A DNA stretch of 64,000 nucleotides from Brienomyrus brachyistius (lineage: Eukaryota; Chordata; Actinopteri; Osteoglossiformes; Mormyridae), in contig NW_026042429.1 of the NCBI RefSeq assembly GCF_023856365.1, positions 248,001-312,000 of the forward strand, read 5' to 3'. A model generated the notes under the pieces. It was not told the origin of the DNA, did not search any database, and saw nothing but the letters and a program-made list of their open reading frames with translations. The number at the start of each line of letters is the position of its first letter. Positions within the stretch are counted from its first letter, which is position 1. Below are positions 12,349 to 23,330 of the stretch, piece after piece. Both the position numbers and the translations under genes were made by a program.

Positions 12349-12369
12349 GGGGGGGGGGGGGGGGGGGGG
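12349..12369. repeat. poly(dG) tract, 21 bp
   Basis: Twenty-one consecutive G, paired in this region with a C22 run 94 bp to the right. Confidence 0.95.
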
Positions 12370-12463
12370 ACCTGTCAGTGTGTCAGTGTGCCGGGTGGTC
12401 CCACAGGGCTGCCAGAGAGAAACGGACATAGGTGGGGGTCACAGCAAACCGCACACACACCAT

Positions 12464-12485
12464 CCCCCCCCCCCCCCCCCCCCCC
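12464..12485. repeat. poly(dC) tract, 22 bp
   Basis: Twenty-two consecutive C, complementary to the G21 run at 12349-12369. Confidence 0.95.
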
Positions 12486-15400
12486 GACCTTGAGAGCAAG
12501 TCACAAAAGATTTGGCAGATAAAATGGGGCCTCAAGGGGCTGGGGGCCACAAAGCCGGAATAATTGGTGGACTTTTCACATGAACAACTAACTTAACAAG
12601 CGCTGACTTGTTAAGTTTTAATGAATTCATTTGCATATGGAGCCTCATAATTCATTCAGCAGTACAAAATGCATACCAATTATGCTGCTTTCGGTTAAAT
12701 ATTTTATTGTTAATTGTTGAACTGCTTGTGCGCACTGGCTGATGACCAGTGTCCGCACCTGGGATCATTATTTAAATTACATGTGGGTATCACGGCCAAT
12801 CAGAGGAGCTTATTTTGTTTACTCTGTCGTGCTTCATTTAAGAACCGGAAACATGTGGGATTTAGATCGATTTCCCAGTTTTATTTCGGGATTTTCACTT
12901 CAGAGGAGGGACTCGCGGCCGACTCCCTTCACAGATGGTAGGGAAAAAAAAATCACAGAAAAAGCAGAAAGAGTGAAAAGCGCTTGCTTTGTAATGCCCG
13001 CTGAAAGGCGGAAAGGGGGAACCAGTCCGTCCGAAGCAGCGGGCGTCTGTTGTGACTCTCCCCCGCTTAGCGAGCGGCTGACCTTTCTGAGATAATGAGT
13101 GGCGAAACATCGGTGGCATTACTGGATTGGGCCTTTCTGCAAATGAGCTGCCCCTGGCAAAGCACCAAAGCGGCCTGCTTTTATTTACTGTGGGGGCCAG
13201 CAGGTTTCCTGTGCTTTTCAGCAGAATAACACTCTTTAATTCTAGATGGACGGCACAGCTTCAAAGCCACACGGGGCTGAGCTGCACGTTTCATTCCCTG
13301 CCTCTCTTTCTCGCGCTCCTTTCGCTCTGGGACGTGATTTACAGTTTCTCCTAACTGCCCCCATCCAGTACTGCCACCCCTCCCCCACCCCCGCATTAAG
13401 CTGATTAGTTAGATAATCAGCTTAATACTGTCCTCGCAACCACTGGGTATATGCGTCCATCCAGAGGCTATCTTCCTCTGTCATTGTCACCGGCGAACGA
13501 CCCGGCTACATCCTAAATTATCGCAACGACAAACCACAGCCTCCCGACTACAACCATCATACACGCAGCGCAGCCCGAAATAAGTCGACATGAAGAATTA
13601 CACCTTTTTTAGGATAAAAATACTGAATAATACTGGTCCAGATGAGAGAACCGACAGGGAGGGGGCCAGAAAGTATGGGGGGGGGGTAGTCTTCAAATCC
13701 TAATGAGGATTTATAGAGGACCTTGTGAGAGCAGAGCGAGGCCAACAGGGGGGTCAGTCTTACCCCCTGGTTAGTTAAGGAGCCTCACACTTCCTCACTG
13801 CTGTCAGGAGACACGGGCCTCCCTAGCGATCGACGCACGCAACATTTTCTGTTACCGTGGATCCCTCTAACACAGCCTACTGCCCCGCCCAAGCCCTTCC
13901 TGAGGGAACCTGGGTGATGATCAGATGTCACGGACTTAAAAGCTCAGGCACCCCCCCCCCCCCAGCTCTGCCTGTCACTATGACAACATGCTACAAGGAA
14001 ACACAGACAGAACGAACTCCAATTACGCAGAACCGGGAAGAAATCAAAACCATAAGCAAGGAAGTGTGAGAGTCTACGTTGCTACCCACCGCGCAATCAT
14101 AGGATCCTAAAATTAAAATCTGTCTCACAAGTCTGGCTGCCTGTCAAATTTAAAGTTTAAAATAATACGTGATGCCTTAAACAGACCAGCACTGAAGCGA
14201 CTATCCACAGGGGCACCGTGCAACCCTAAAGGGACATCACAGATCCAAAACACCACTCCTATCAACCAGTTCTGGCGGCTGAATGCTCACCAGTGCGCCT
14301 TAGTTACTGCTGCCCTGCAAAACCAGGGTTCTGCTGGCTGCGAGACTGGTGCATTTTCATTAACCCTAAAGCTTTAGACGGGCCGCACTGGCGCCGCTGA
14401 GGGTGGCTGTGATTTCCTTTTGATGCCAGAGTGTCTGCGAGAGTGACGGGGAGTCATGATGAGCCTGGCCTCAATCCCGCGCAACACAAAGGGCCAAGCA
14501 TTACAAGAGGGAGGCAGCGCAGAAAATCTAAGCTCACGCTGCATCCATTCATCTCCTTCAGCACGGGGGAAACGTATATAAACTGCAGTGAAACTCCCGC
14601 AACTCATCAGCGAGTGTGATTAATTAAACCTGCCGGCTTGGGCATTTCTCTCGGAGCAGGAGCGTGCGCGCAGCTCATACTGCACACATGCTTTGCAGGT
14701 GCCAGGAATACGCCCCTGCAACCACCTGGCCGTCTAGCCATCGATCCTGCATGCGGCCATGCGACACAGGGTCACAAAGCCGGAACGTCTGAGCTTATTT
14801 ACTATGAAGCCCGTGGAACCCGTGGAATGGACGCCGGAACACTGGGGACGTGCACTGCGCCTGAGTCACGCTCCCAACCACGACTGCACTGGAAGTTCTG
14901 AGCCATTAGCATGAGCAGCCTGGTCCATAACTTTTCCTAAGACTCCAGTTTGCAGATTCTCATTAGCAGGGCACAGAGGCTAACCCAATTACAATGCCTG
15001 ACAGTGCTGCCAGTACGAGAACCGGATAACAGAGCCCAGTACAGCCCGTCTAATTAATGAGACCAGCCATCCATCCTCCCCAATTTCCATCTGGCCTACC
15101 AGGAGAGACTCTGTTACCTAGCACTCAGGTGCCGAAATGCCAGGGAGATGAATCTTAACGAGCGGGACTCTTGGATCCTCAGTCGACAGGACTCATTAAA
15201 GGAATTATGGTGCAATTTGAATATCATGGAGGACAGCAAAGTGCTCTTTGAAGAGCGAGGTGTGGGCAGGGACAGGAGCCAGAGAGACCAGGCTCGCGAA
15301 GAGGATGACTGAACAGGACAAGGGAGAGAGGAGTGGGCAGAGAGAGCCAGGTCCTGCCTCGAGCATCACCACCCAAGCATGGGATGTAGGTCTGATTCAG

Positions 15401-17335
15401 TCACCTCTCTCCCAGCATCACAGAGCCTTGGGTCTGTGAGCTCAGGATGGGCGTGGCTTATTCCTGTCCCCTGAGCCACAAGAAGAGAGAGGAAAAAAAA
15501 CAGAAAGTGACCAGCATCTCTCAGGAAATCACCCCTCTGGACGAACGAGAACCGGCTGATTGATGAGTGATGGTCATGCCTTTCCAAACTCCAGACATAA
15601 ACAAAATACTACTCAAGACAACAGAGATTTACTCTTGGTAGCTACTATCTTTAAAGTTCTGCTCAAACATGAGACTACAGCTCTCACCTCAACAAACAAT
15701 ACAGGAATACAGCTAGAACTGTAGCTGCAATAAAACTCAGAGTTAAACATACTGCAAACTCTCACTGAAAACAGATAGGTGGGGGGGGGCAGGTCTGTCC
15801 AAGCCTCTGAACTGCTGCTTTATCTCCTCTGCTAAAGGTGTAATTTCACAGGGAATTCTGGTGCCGGAGGCCAATGGACCTGCCTCCCCGGGAGAGGTGT
15901 GATGCCGGGGATCCGCTCCACACTGGGATACCGGGTAAATCTCAGACATAAGATCTTCGGCAAGGCCGGCTTTACCGGGGGCACTGCTGCCAGCAAATTA
16001 TTGTCATCTATCAACTGTGTGGCAACAACAATTTTCCATTGACGCATAATTGGATGATGGGATGATTAAGATTCGGGTGCTGCTTTTGAGGCATATATAC
16101 ATTTAGGTTTTTCCATTTCAATAAACAAATCGAGGGATAACAGAAGATCAATGTGAGGCCTGAAGAGAATAAGAGACTAGGAGAGAAAACCATAATTAAA
16201 AATACAAATATAAAATCTTTTCTGAGAAATCCCTGTCGCTATACTGCTTTAATTTCCATAAACCTTCCTAATGTTCCTCTAAGCGAATCAAACAAAACAA
16301 GCACAAAGCAAAATGCACTGTATATTTTATAAACACCCCCAGGGCATTTTAGGTCACTGGGGTCGTTTCTGACCTGCGAGTTCAGCAGAATCCCAAGGGT
16401 GCAAGTCGTGTCTGTCTCCAAGCAAGACTAGAAGATCTGCTTGCATCCGCATGTCTTTTTTCCTTTCATTTTATTTTTACAAGCATTACTGCCGGGTTAT
16501 TATCTGAAGCGCAAGTAATTAGCCGAGCTGTTAATAAACTGCCTTTCAGCAAGCAACTGCATAATCCGTACTGCTGTTTGGGCCTGTCATTTTGTGAACG
16601 CAGCTAGATCGTACACAAAGAGCCACTGCTTCCAGACCTGGATCTTCTGGAAGATCTATATCTACATATAAATCTGCATCTACAGTGGGCGGTAATCAGC
16701 TGCTGAAGACAGTGGATCTTTGTGAAAGTAACATCCCTACAGACATTATTGAAGCAACATCCTATCATTAATTCATTACTAAAGAATGGGGCAAAATCCC
16801 AAATCTACTTAGAGTCAAATAAAGTGTCATTTATATCTAATGTAATTTCTAATTGTTTCTTTTTCACATTGCCCCCCCCCCAAGGGAACTAGCAGCAGTG
16901 CTACAGTGATTTGTATATATACTCTTACTGGGGAGGGGGCTGTATATTTAGCTCACGAAAGCGGAGGACACGCATCCTCAGTGGGCAGAGAGATGGCCTT
17001 CCAGTGTTTCCCCCACAGCACTCAGAGAACTTAAAATAAACATAAAACTAAAGTGCTCAAATAATAAAATATTTAACGTTCTTTTAACAAACTAAATTCT
17101 CGCTTGGAAAGCCCTGATGTGTCCCACAGTGCACAGGGCTGCTTGCGTGGACGACGTGACCAATCTCTGGTCTGGTGGGCAGGAGCGCAGGTTCTGAGAA
17201 ACACCTCTGCATTGTGAGTTCCAGCAACGCTGCCCCCTCTCCAACCCCCCGTCGAACATGTGATTCTGAAAATGGTTTTAGCATTACTGCAGTCACCAGG
17301 AACCTGGCTGTCCTGGCCATCACCCCTCAGAGGAA

Positions 17336-17415
17336 GGGGGGGGGGGGGGTAGGAGGGGTTCATTTACATTCGCAAAACCAGGAATCAAGGATGAGAGGAA
17401 GGGGGGGGGGGGGGG
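17336..17415. repeat. Paired poly(dG) tracts (14 and 15 bp)
   Basis: G runs at 17336-17349 and 17401-17415, about 50 bp apart and just ahead of the large 30-bp minisatellite. Confidence 0.93.
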
Positions 17416-17540
17416 TTGAACAAAGATGGCCCTCTGGACACATGCCTCCGCTAATGTCAACAAAAACTATTTTATGAAAGATGCCCACTAGTGAAGAAGA
17501 TTATTAAGCTACCATTCCCAGGACGGTGCTGGTGTAGACC

Positions 17541-18890
17541 AACAGGCACAGCGCTGTCCCAGAACAGACCAAAGGGTAGAGGACTGCCCCAGAACAGACC
17601 AATAGGCACAGCGCTGTCCCAGAGCAGACCAATAGGCAGAGGACTGCCCCAAAGCAGACCAATAGGCACAGCACTGTCCCAGAGCAGACCAATAGGCAGA
17701 GGACTGCCCCAGAGCAGACCAATAGGCACAGCGCTGTCCCAGAACAGACCAAAGGGTAGAGGACTGCCCCAGAACAGACCAATAGGCACAGCACTGTCCC
17801 AGAGCAGACCAATAAGCAGAGGACTGCCCCAAAGCAGACCAATAGGCACAGCACTGTCCCAGAGCAGACCAATAAGCAGAGGACTGCCCCAAAGCAGACC
17901 AATAGGCACAGCACTGTCCCAGAACAGACCAATAGGCAGAGGACTGCCCCAAAGCAGACCAATAGGCACAGCACTGTCCCAGAGCAGACCAATAGGCAGA
18001 GGACTGCCCCAAAGCAGACCAATAGGCACAGCGCTGTCCCAGAGCAGACCAATAGGCAGAGGACTGCCCCAGAGCAGACCAATAGGCACAGCATTGTCCC
18101 AGAACAGACCAACTGGCACAGCATTGTCCCAGAACAGACCAAAAGGCAGAGGACTGCCCCAGAACAGACCAACAGGCAGAGGACTGCCCCAGAACAGACC
18201 AACAGGCAGAGGACTGCCCCAGAGCAGACCAATAGGCACAGCGCTGTCCCAGAGCAGACCAATAGGCAGAGGACTGCCCCAGAGCAGACCAATAGGCAGA
18301 GGACTGCCCCAGAGCAGACCAATAGGCAGAGGGCTGCCCCAGAGCAGACCAATAGGCAGAGGACTGCCCCAGAGCAGACCAATAGGCACAGCATTGTCCC
18401 AGAACAGACCAACTGGCACAGCATTGTCCCAGAACAGACCAATAGGCAGAGAACTGCCCCAGAGCAGACAAATAGGCAGAGGACTGCCCCAGAACAGACC
18501 AACAGGCAGAGGACTGCCCCAGAGCAGACCAATAGGCACAGCGCTGTCCCAGAGCAGACCAATAGGCAGAGGACTGCCCCAGAGCAGACCAATAGGCAGA
18601 GGGCTGCCCCAGAGCAGACCAATAGGCAGAGGGCTGCCCCAGAGCAGACCAATAGGCACAGCATTGTCCCAGAACAGACCAACTGGCACAGCATTGTCCC
18701 AGAACAGACCAATAGGCAGAGAACTGCCCCAGAGCAGACAAATAGGCACAGGGCTGTCCCAGAGCAGACCAATAGGCACAGGGCTGTCCCAGAGCAGACC
18801 AATAGGCACAGGGCTGTCCCAGAGCAGACCAATAGGCACAGGGCTGTCCCAGAGCAGACCAATAGGCACAGGGCTGTCCCAGAGCAAACT
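17541..18890. repeat. Minisatellite, 30-bp unit, 45 copies with no indels
   Basis: Forty-five head-to-tail 30-bp units cover 1,350 bp. Two main variants share AGACCAATAGG and differ in the middle (GGCACAGCGCTGTCCCAG versus GGCAGAGGACTGCCCCAG). The register never shifts: every 60 bp carries exactly two units, and all differences are substitutions. Because 30 is a multiple of three and the unit lacks stops in four frames, both strands show open frames of 410-479 codons (plus-strand decapeptides such as RPIGTALSQS, minus-strand GLLWDSAVPI). There is no splice context, no composition typical of a gene and no recognisable domain, so I treat the frames as a by-product. The array lies in LDLRAD3 intron 1. 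Confidence 0.96.
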
Positions 18891-19190
18891 AAATGTCACA
18901 CTAATCATTCAAATATATTTGAATATCTAAGACGCCCCCTCAAATAAACACAACACATAATCATTGTTTTCAGTATTTTATTACCAGCCTGCAACAGTTT
19001 TACGTTACTAATAGTGACTGTATTGACAGAATTAATGAACTAATAAGCATAAACCTAAATGATAGGTTCTAATGCGCTTATAAGCTATGGTGACACTATA
19101 TTTCGCATGGGTTAATTATAGTTTGAATGTGAATTTTTCACACTATGTTTGAACAAATGTTGGAATATTGATTAAAAAGTGACAGCCCTA
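18891..19190. mobile_element. AT-rich segment splitting two related arrays; possible hAT insertion
   Basis: About 300 bp of AT-rich, non-repetitive DNA separates two arrays whose units are clearly homologous. Its right end, read on the minus strand, starts CTAGGGCTGTCACTTTTTAA, which resembles hAT termini of the TAGGGCTGTCA type. The left end has a similar but imperfect TGTCACACTAATCATTC. No clean target duplication can be defined because the flanking units resemble the terminus. Confidence 0.35.
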
Positions 19191-19731
19191 GTACATACCA
19201 ATAGGTACAGGGCTGTCCCGGTGCAGACCAATAGGTACAGGGTTGTCCCGGTGCAGACCAATAGGTACAGGGCTGTCCCGGTGCAGACCACCAGGATGGA
19301 GACAATCCCAGTGCAGACCACCAGGCCCTGAAGAGTCCCAGTGCAAGTCACCAGGCCTGGAATAGTCCTCAGTGCAGACCAACAAGGCAGCACAGACCAT
19401 GGAACACAGGACAGTACCAGTGCAGGCTACCAGGTCCAGGACAGTTCCATTGCAGACCCCAGAGGACAGGAACATCCCAGTACAGACTCCCAAGGACAGG
19501 GCAGTCCAGGTGCAGACTCCCAAGGACAGGGCAGTCCAGGTGCAGACCCCCAAGGACAGGGCAGTCCAGGTGCAGACCCCCAAGGACAAGGCAGTCCAGG
19601 TGCAGACTCCCAAGGACAGGGCAGTCCAGGTGCAGACCCCCAAGGACAGGGCAGTCCAGGTGCAGACTCCCAAGGACAAGGCAGTCCAGGTGCAGACCCT
19701 CAAAGACAGAGCAGGTCCAGTGCAGACTACA
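19191..19731. repeat. Minisatellite, 30-bp unit, about 18 diverged copies
   Basis: The left three or four units (AATAGGTACAGGGCTGTCCC GGTGCAGACC) match the last units of the neighbouring 45-unit array at about 26 of 30 positions. Further right the unit becomes CAAGGACAGGGCAGTCCAGG TGCAGACTCC, which is homogeneous over about eight copies. It therefore looks like one ancestral locus with two homogenised ends and degenerate units between them. Open frames across it are by-products of the 30-bp period. Confidence 0.92.
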
Positions 19732-20223
19732 GCTTGCATGCTGGGCAGCACCATGACTGTAATTACAGAGAAGCTTAGAGCAGTTCAATAAAGTCATGGG
19801 CGTCCAGCGGGTTGCGCCGGGAGGACAGCTGCCTTCAATCAGTCAATATTTAATCACTTTGAAGGCCACTCTTATTTCTGAAATAGAGGGCTGCTGAAAC
19901 GTTCTAGTTAAAAATGCAGTCGTATTACTCCAGTAAGGATGCTGAGAATCCCTGGTGGGCAGTGTGCTGTTACATATGTTTTGCCTCCCGGAAACCACAC
20001 CTTGTTTGGATTAAATGGGCTTGGCTTGACCGGACCGCACTGGATCAGACCGCCTCTGCATGACGTGAACAGCTTGCCACAGTCCTCCTCCCATCCTTTA
20101 TAATCTGATCAATGCATTTGTTTCATCTGTCAGCTGATGTCTAATACCATCTCAGGCTGGCCTTTTTGGGAGGACGGGCACCAGTTTGAGCATTTCCCAT
20201 GGAAATGTGGCATGTGCCTAGCT

Positions 20224-20385
20224 AAGGTATTTCCAATCTAGTCCTCAGGGATCCACAGACACCCCACGTTTATGCTCTTTCGTATTTCCTGGTAGGGAAA
20301 AAATTTTGACTTTCTGGCAGGGAGCTGGGGGAAGCAAAAACCTGAGCCGTCTGTGGGTCCCCAAGGACCGGGTTGGGAAACCCTG
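20224..20385. mobile_element. Foldback hAT-like MITE, copy A
   Basis: The right end reads GGACCGGGTTGGGAAACCCTG and pairs with the left end (TATTTCCAATCTAGTCCTCA). Inner arms carry the CACGTTTATGCTC and GAGCAAAAAC-type motifs in opposite orientation. The same family occurs at 35768-35925 and 54332-54467. Arms are diverged and no target duplication is clear. Confidence 0.6.
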
Positions 20386-20664
20386 ACCTAAGAGACCAGC
20401 GGTGATAATTCAGATACCAGAATGGAGACTCACGGCTGCCTGGCGGCCAGCATACCTGTGCAGAGAGATAACTCCTCAGGAGAGAGGATTACAGATATCT
20501 TATTGAGCGGGAAAAGGATCCATAAAGATTTATAACTGGCTACAAAAAGCATAATAATTGCACAGCCATAACTTTGGAAATGAGAGCGCAGTGCAAATCT
20601 GACTTTGCCGTGCTGTTTTGAGTGATAAACTCCCGGCACCCACAGACAAAAATACCCTGGCACT

Positions 20665-20681
20665 CCCCCCCCCCCCCCCCC
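20665..20681. repeat. poly(dC) tract, 17 bp
   Basis: Seventeen consecutive C. Confidence 0.95.
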
Positions 20682-22839
20682 TTGGCCTGACCAAATGATG
20701 ATGAGAGCTTGGCACCTCCTATCCCTCTTTTGTACCTAGGAACACCAACCACTGATCCAAGCACCGCTGATGTACATGATAGGTGTGTAAAGGGGGCCTA
20801 TACTTTACAGTACTTAACTAACTAATATTCATTTAACTGGGGAGGGGGGGTAAAAACATTTTGTATAAAAGCCCTAGCAAGGCCCCCGCTACCAGCTGCC
20901 CCTGTGCACAGTGAATAAAAACACACAGCCAAATCTGAGTCTCTGTCATACTCATCTGATTTAAAATAACAGACATGCAGTTATTATCAGTATCAAGCAC
21001 GTGCTGTTGTACTAAGAAATGCACCCTCAGTCTGTTTCATTCAGCTCAGTGTATGCCGGGAACGTTGTTAATGCAAAACTTCTATAATTTGAATTTTGCA
21101 CTTTAAATCGCTTAATATTTTGGTCACACTCTCGGAAACAGCAGAGCCAGACAAACAGAGGCCCTGCACATCACGGCTACCTGTCGTCAGTGTGAAATTA
21201 TTCGGACTACTTAGTCTCCTTATCTTCAATCAGGCTCAGAAACGAATATTATTGATGCGCAACAACTATTAAAAGTGTGTATGTGTCACGTAACTGGCAC
21301 CGGACAACATTCCCCCCAGCCATCAAATCCCATCACTGATTCCCACGCTGATAAACGACAGACTTATCTGGATTACGGAATACTACATGTTTAACGGGAG
21401 CTTCATTACAGTTCTGATTATTACAGATAAGGGAAGGATTTGCCGAATGTGGTACAATGATGACGGACAACACATAAATTTGCCTGTGCGGAAAGAGAAA
21501 CGCGCACGCCCGTTTTAATAAATACAGGCTGTCGGTTGCTGAATTTGCGAACGATGTGTGACAGTCGCGTGACTATAGCACGTGAGAGTCGATGCACACT
21601 TAGTCAATGTTAACGTAAAACTATCAACCTGTCATCTAAATACTCAACCATACCTCAAAGCAATGGCTGGGTGTGTGTGTGTATGGGGGGGCGTGTTACG
21701 ATCACCGTTTGGATGCCAGGAAAAGCAACACACTCATTCCATTGCAGGCACAAACACACACGTTTGTATTCATATCTATATGGGGAATCTTCATTCATTT
21801 CTAGGTTAAAAACTCTAATACCACCCATGGGTTGTAACCCCCCAATAATCAAAACTGTCCAATACAACACGCCCCCCCCCCCCATAATCACATCTCCCGC
21901 TAAATGGGTGGATACCTCATCCCCCTCAATATCCAAAACAAACGTAAACCCTTAACCCCTACCCAGTCTTAACCTTAACCATACGTAACCAAAAAAAAGT
22001 TAAATAAAATAAAAAATAATATATACATATATATGACACCCCCACACAACCTCTCAGTTGCCATTTTCGCCCAGAAATCCGCCTTAATTATTCACCAGTT
22101 CAACAACCCTACATCATAGTTTCTCTACAAATTAGTGTTAATAAATGCAATGCAAAACAAAAATGTAAAATGCATTCACAGACGTGTCAACTTACTCTGT
22201 TTAAACATAGCGTGCATCTAAACTTGTAAATTGCGCAAATGTAAGAGCTGACATAAAATCTTATTCAATAAATAAATACAGGCAACCCAAGTCTGTCCTT
22301 CTCACTCTTCGCGTCAGCGCTAAAAAATATGTCTTCAACCTATCCAAGGCCCCCGACTTACAGGCAAGGCTACGGGACAGATTGACTTGTCACCACCCCT
22401 GCCCTGTCAACGATCCCCCCCCTCCCCACACACACAAACACACACCCACCGATCATCTCCGCTCCTTTCCACGTCCCCTCGCAAAGCACATTTCAAACAC
22501 GGGAACTAATGCCTGGTTTATGTTTGCCAATTGTCTGTTGCACATCATCACGAGACTTTTGCACACTAAACACCAACAGTTACACATCGATCTATATCTA
22601 AAAAAGTGTCTATTAAACTTTAGATCAAAGAAAAACAGAAAGCAAGCAGGAGTCACAACACGAATGATATACATCTCAGATGTTCCATAATCCGGACAAA
22701 GAGTCGCTGCCGGTGTTTTCAGTCATTAGTGTAAATAAATAACACGTTTATATGTTCAATCGGCAACAACTGAAGCAGCTGCTTTGTAAGCGCGTCCCTT
22801 GGAAAAGCGGCGAAGGAGAAGCCAGGTTTCCAGACCTAC

Positions 22840-22891
22840 CGACAAAGCTGGATAACGATCCCGAACTCAGCAGGAGATAGCAGATCCACAT
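22840..22891 (-). CDS. LDLRAD3: LDLRAD3 coding exon 1 (start codon and signal peptide)
   Basis: The ATG at 22891 has A at -3 and opens a hydrophobic leader, MWICYLLLSSGSLSSFV, ending at a GTAGGT donor after a single base of the next codon. That base plus AT from exon 2 makes GAT (Asp18), after which the protein reads [10 protein letters not shown], so the phase is right. The start resembles the human leader (MW followed by a leucine-rich stretch), and its length matches to within two residues. The frame stays open upstream for more than 50 codons with other methionines, but those would place the hydrophobic stretch internally, so I chose this start. Exon 1 lies in the most CpG-rich part of this half of the window. 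Confidence 0.85.
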
Positions 22892-23330
22892 CCTTAAGTT
22901 TCGGCCTGCTCCGGGTCCACCCCACCGCAGGCCTACAGTGAGGGTTGGACGAAGAAATAAAGCCCTCAGATCCCCCTTTTTGATCGCTTTTTGTTTTTTT
23001 TCTCCCTCTTCCTTTAGGCAAAGTTTTGAAGTTACTTGCATGAAGGAGCGGAGCTTCACTGGGACAGGCGTACGGAGCCAGGGTCATGCATGGGGGGAGG
23101 CGTGGAGAAGAGGCTGGGGATGGCGGAGGGGGGAAGGGACAGGGATCGTGTTCGCGCACCAAGAGGCGGAGGCTTGTGGCAGCGGCCGCTGCAGCCCCCA
23201 GTCGGCGGAGAAAAACCTTTGTCATATTCGGTCAGCGCCGCGCCTCATCCGGATCCCGAGTGCTGCCGATGGGATCAAAGTGCACAGTCGCGCGGTGTGT
23301 CGTGCAGTGCTCGCGGTGTTTCTTTTTAAC
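22892..23330 (-). promoter_or_regulatory. LDLRAD3: LDLRAD3 5' UTR and CpG-rich promoter region
   Basis: Immediately upstream of the LDLRAD3 start on the minus strand, the DNA turns GC- and CpG-rich, with NotI-like GCGGCCGC at about 23180, several GGGCGG/GGAGGCG-type GC-box-like strings at 23090-23140, and many CGs through 23330. Beyond that the composition returns to AT-rich. A transcription start cannot be placed from sequence alone. Short open frames here do not continue into splice sites. Confidence 0.55.

Larger units (their letters stand above)
3949..22839 (-). other. LDLRAD3: LDLRAD3 intron 1 (18.9 kb)
   Basis: The interval between the exon 1 donor and the exon 2 acceptor. No further exon is supported in it. 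Listed separately are minisatellites at 8.7-9.2, 10.1-10.35, 11.74-12.14, 17.54-18.89 and 19.19-19.73 kb, a LINE tail at 7 kb, foldback or hAT-like fragments near 5.4, 5.9 and 20.3 kb, and many poly(dC)/poly(dG) runs. The stretches 4.0-5.4, 7.1-8.7, 12.7-17.3 and 20.4-22.8 kb hold no gene that I can see. Confidence 0.8.

Noticed and set aside
17472..18930. Open frames of 410-479 codons on both strands
   Set aside because: They are produced by a stop-free 30-bp tandem repeat whose length is a multiple of three. There are no splice signals, no domain and no codon bias separating one frame from the others.
22892..23225. Upstream in-frame methionines as the LDLRAD3 start, and long CpG-region frames as separate genes
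   Set aside because: They would bury the hydrophobic leader inside the protein. The Arg/Gly-rich frames are typical of CpG-rich 5' regions and do not end at splice sites.
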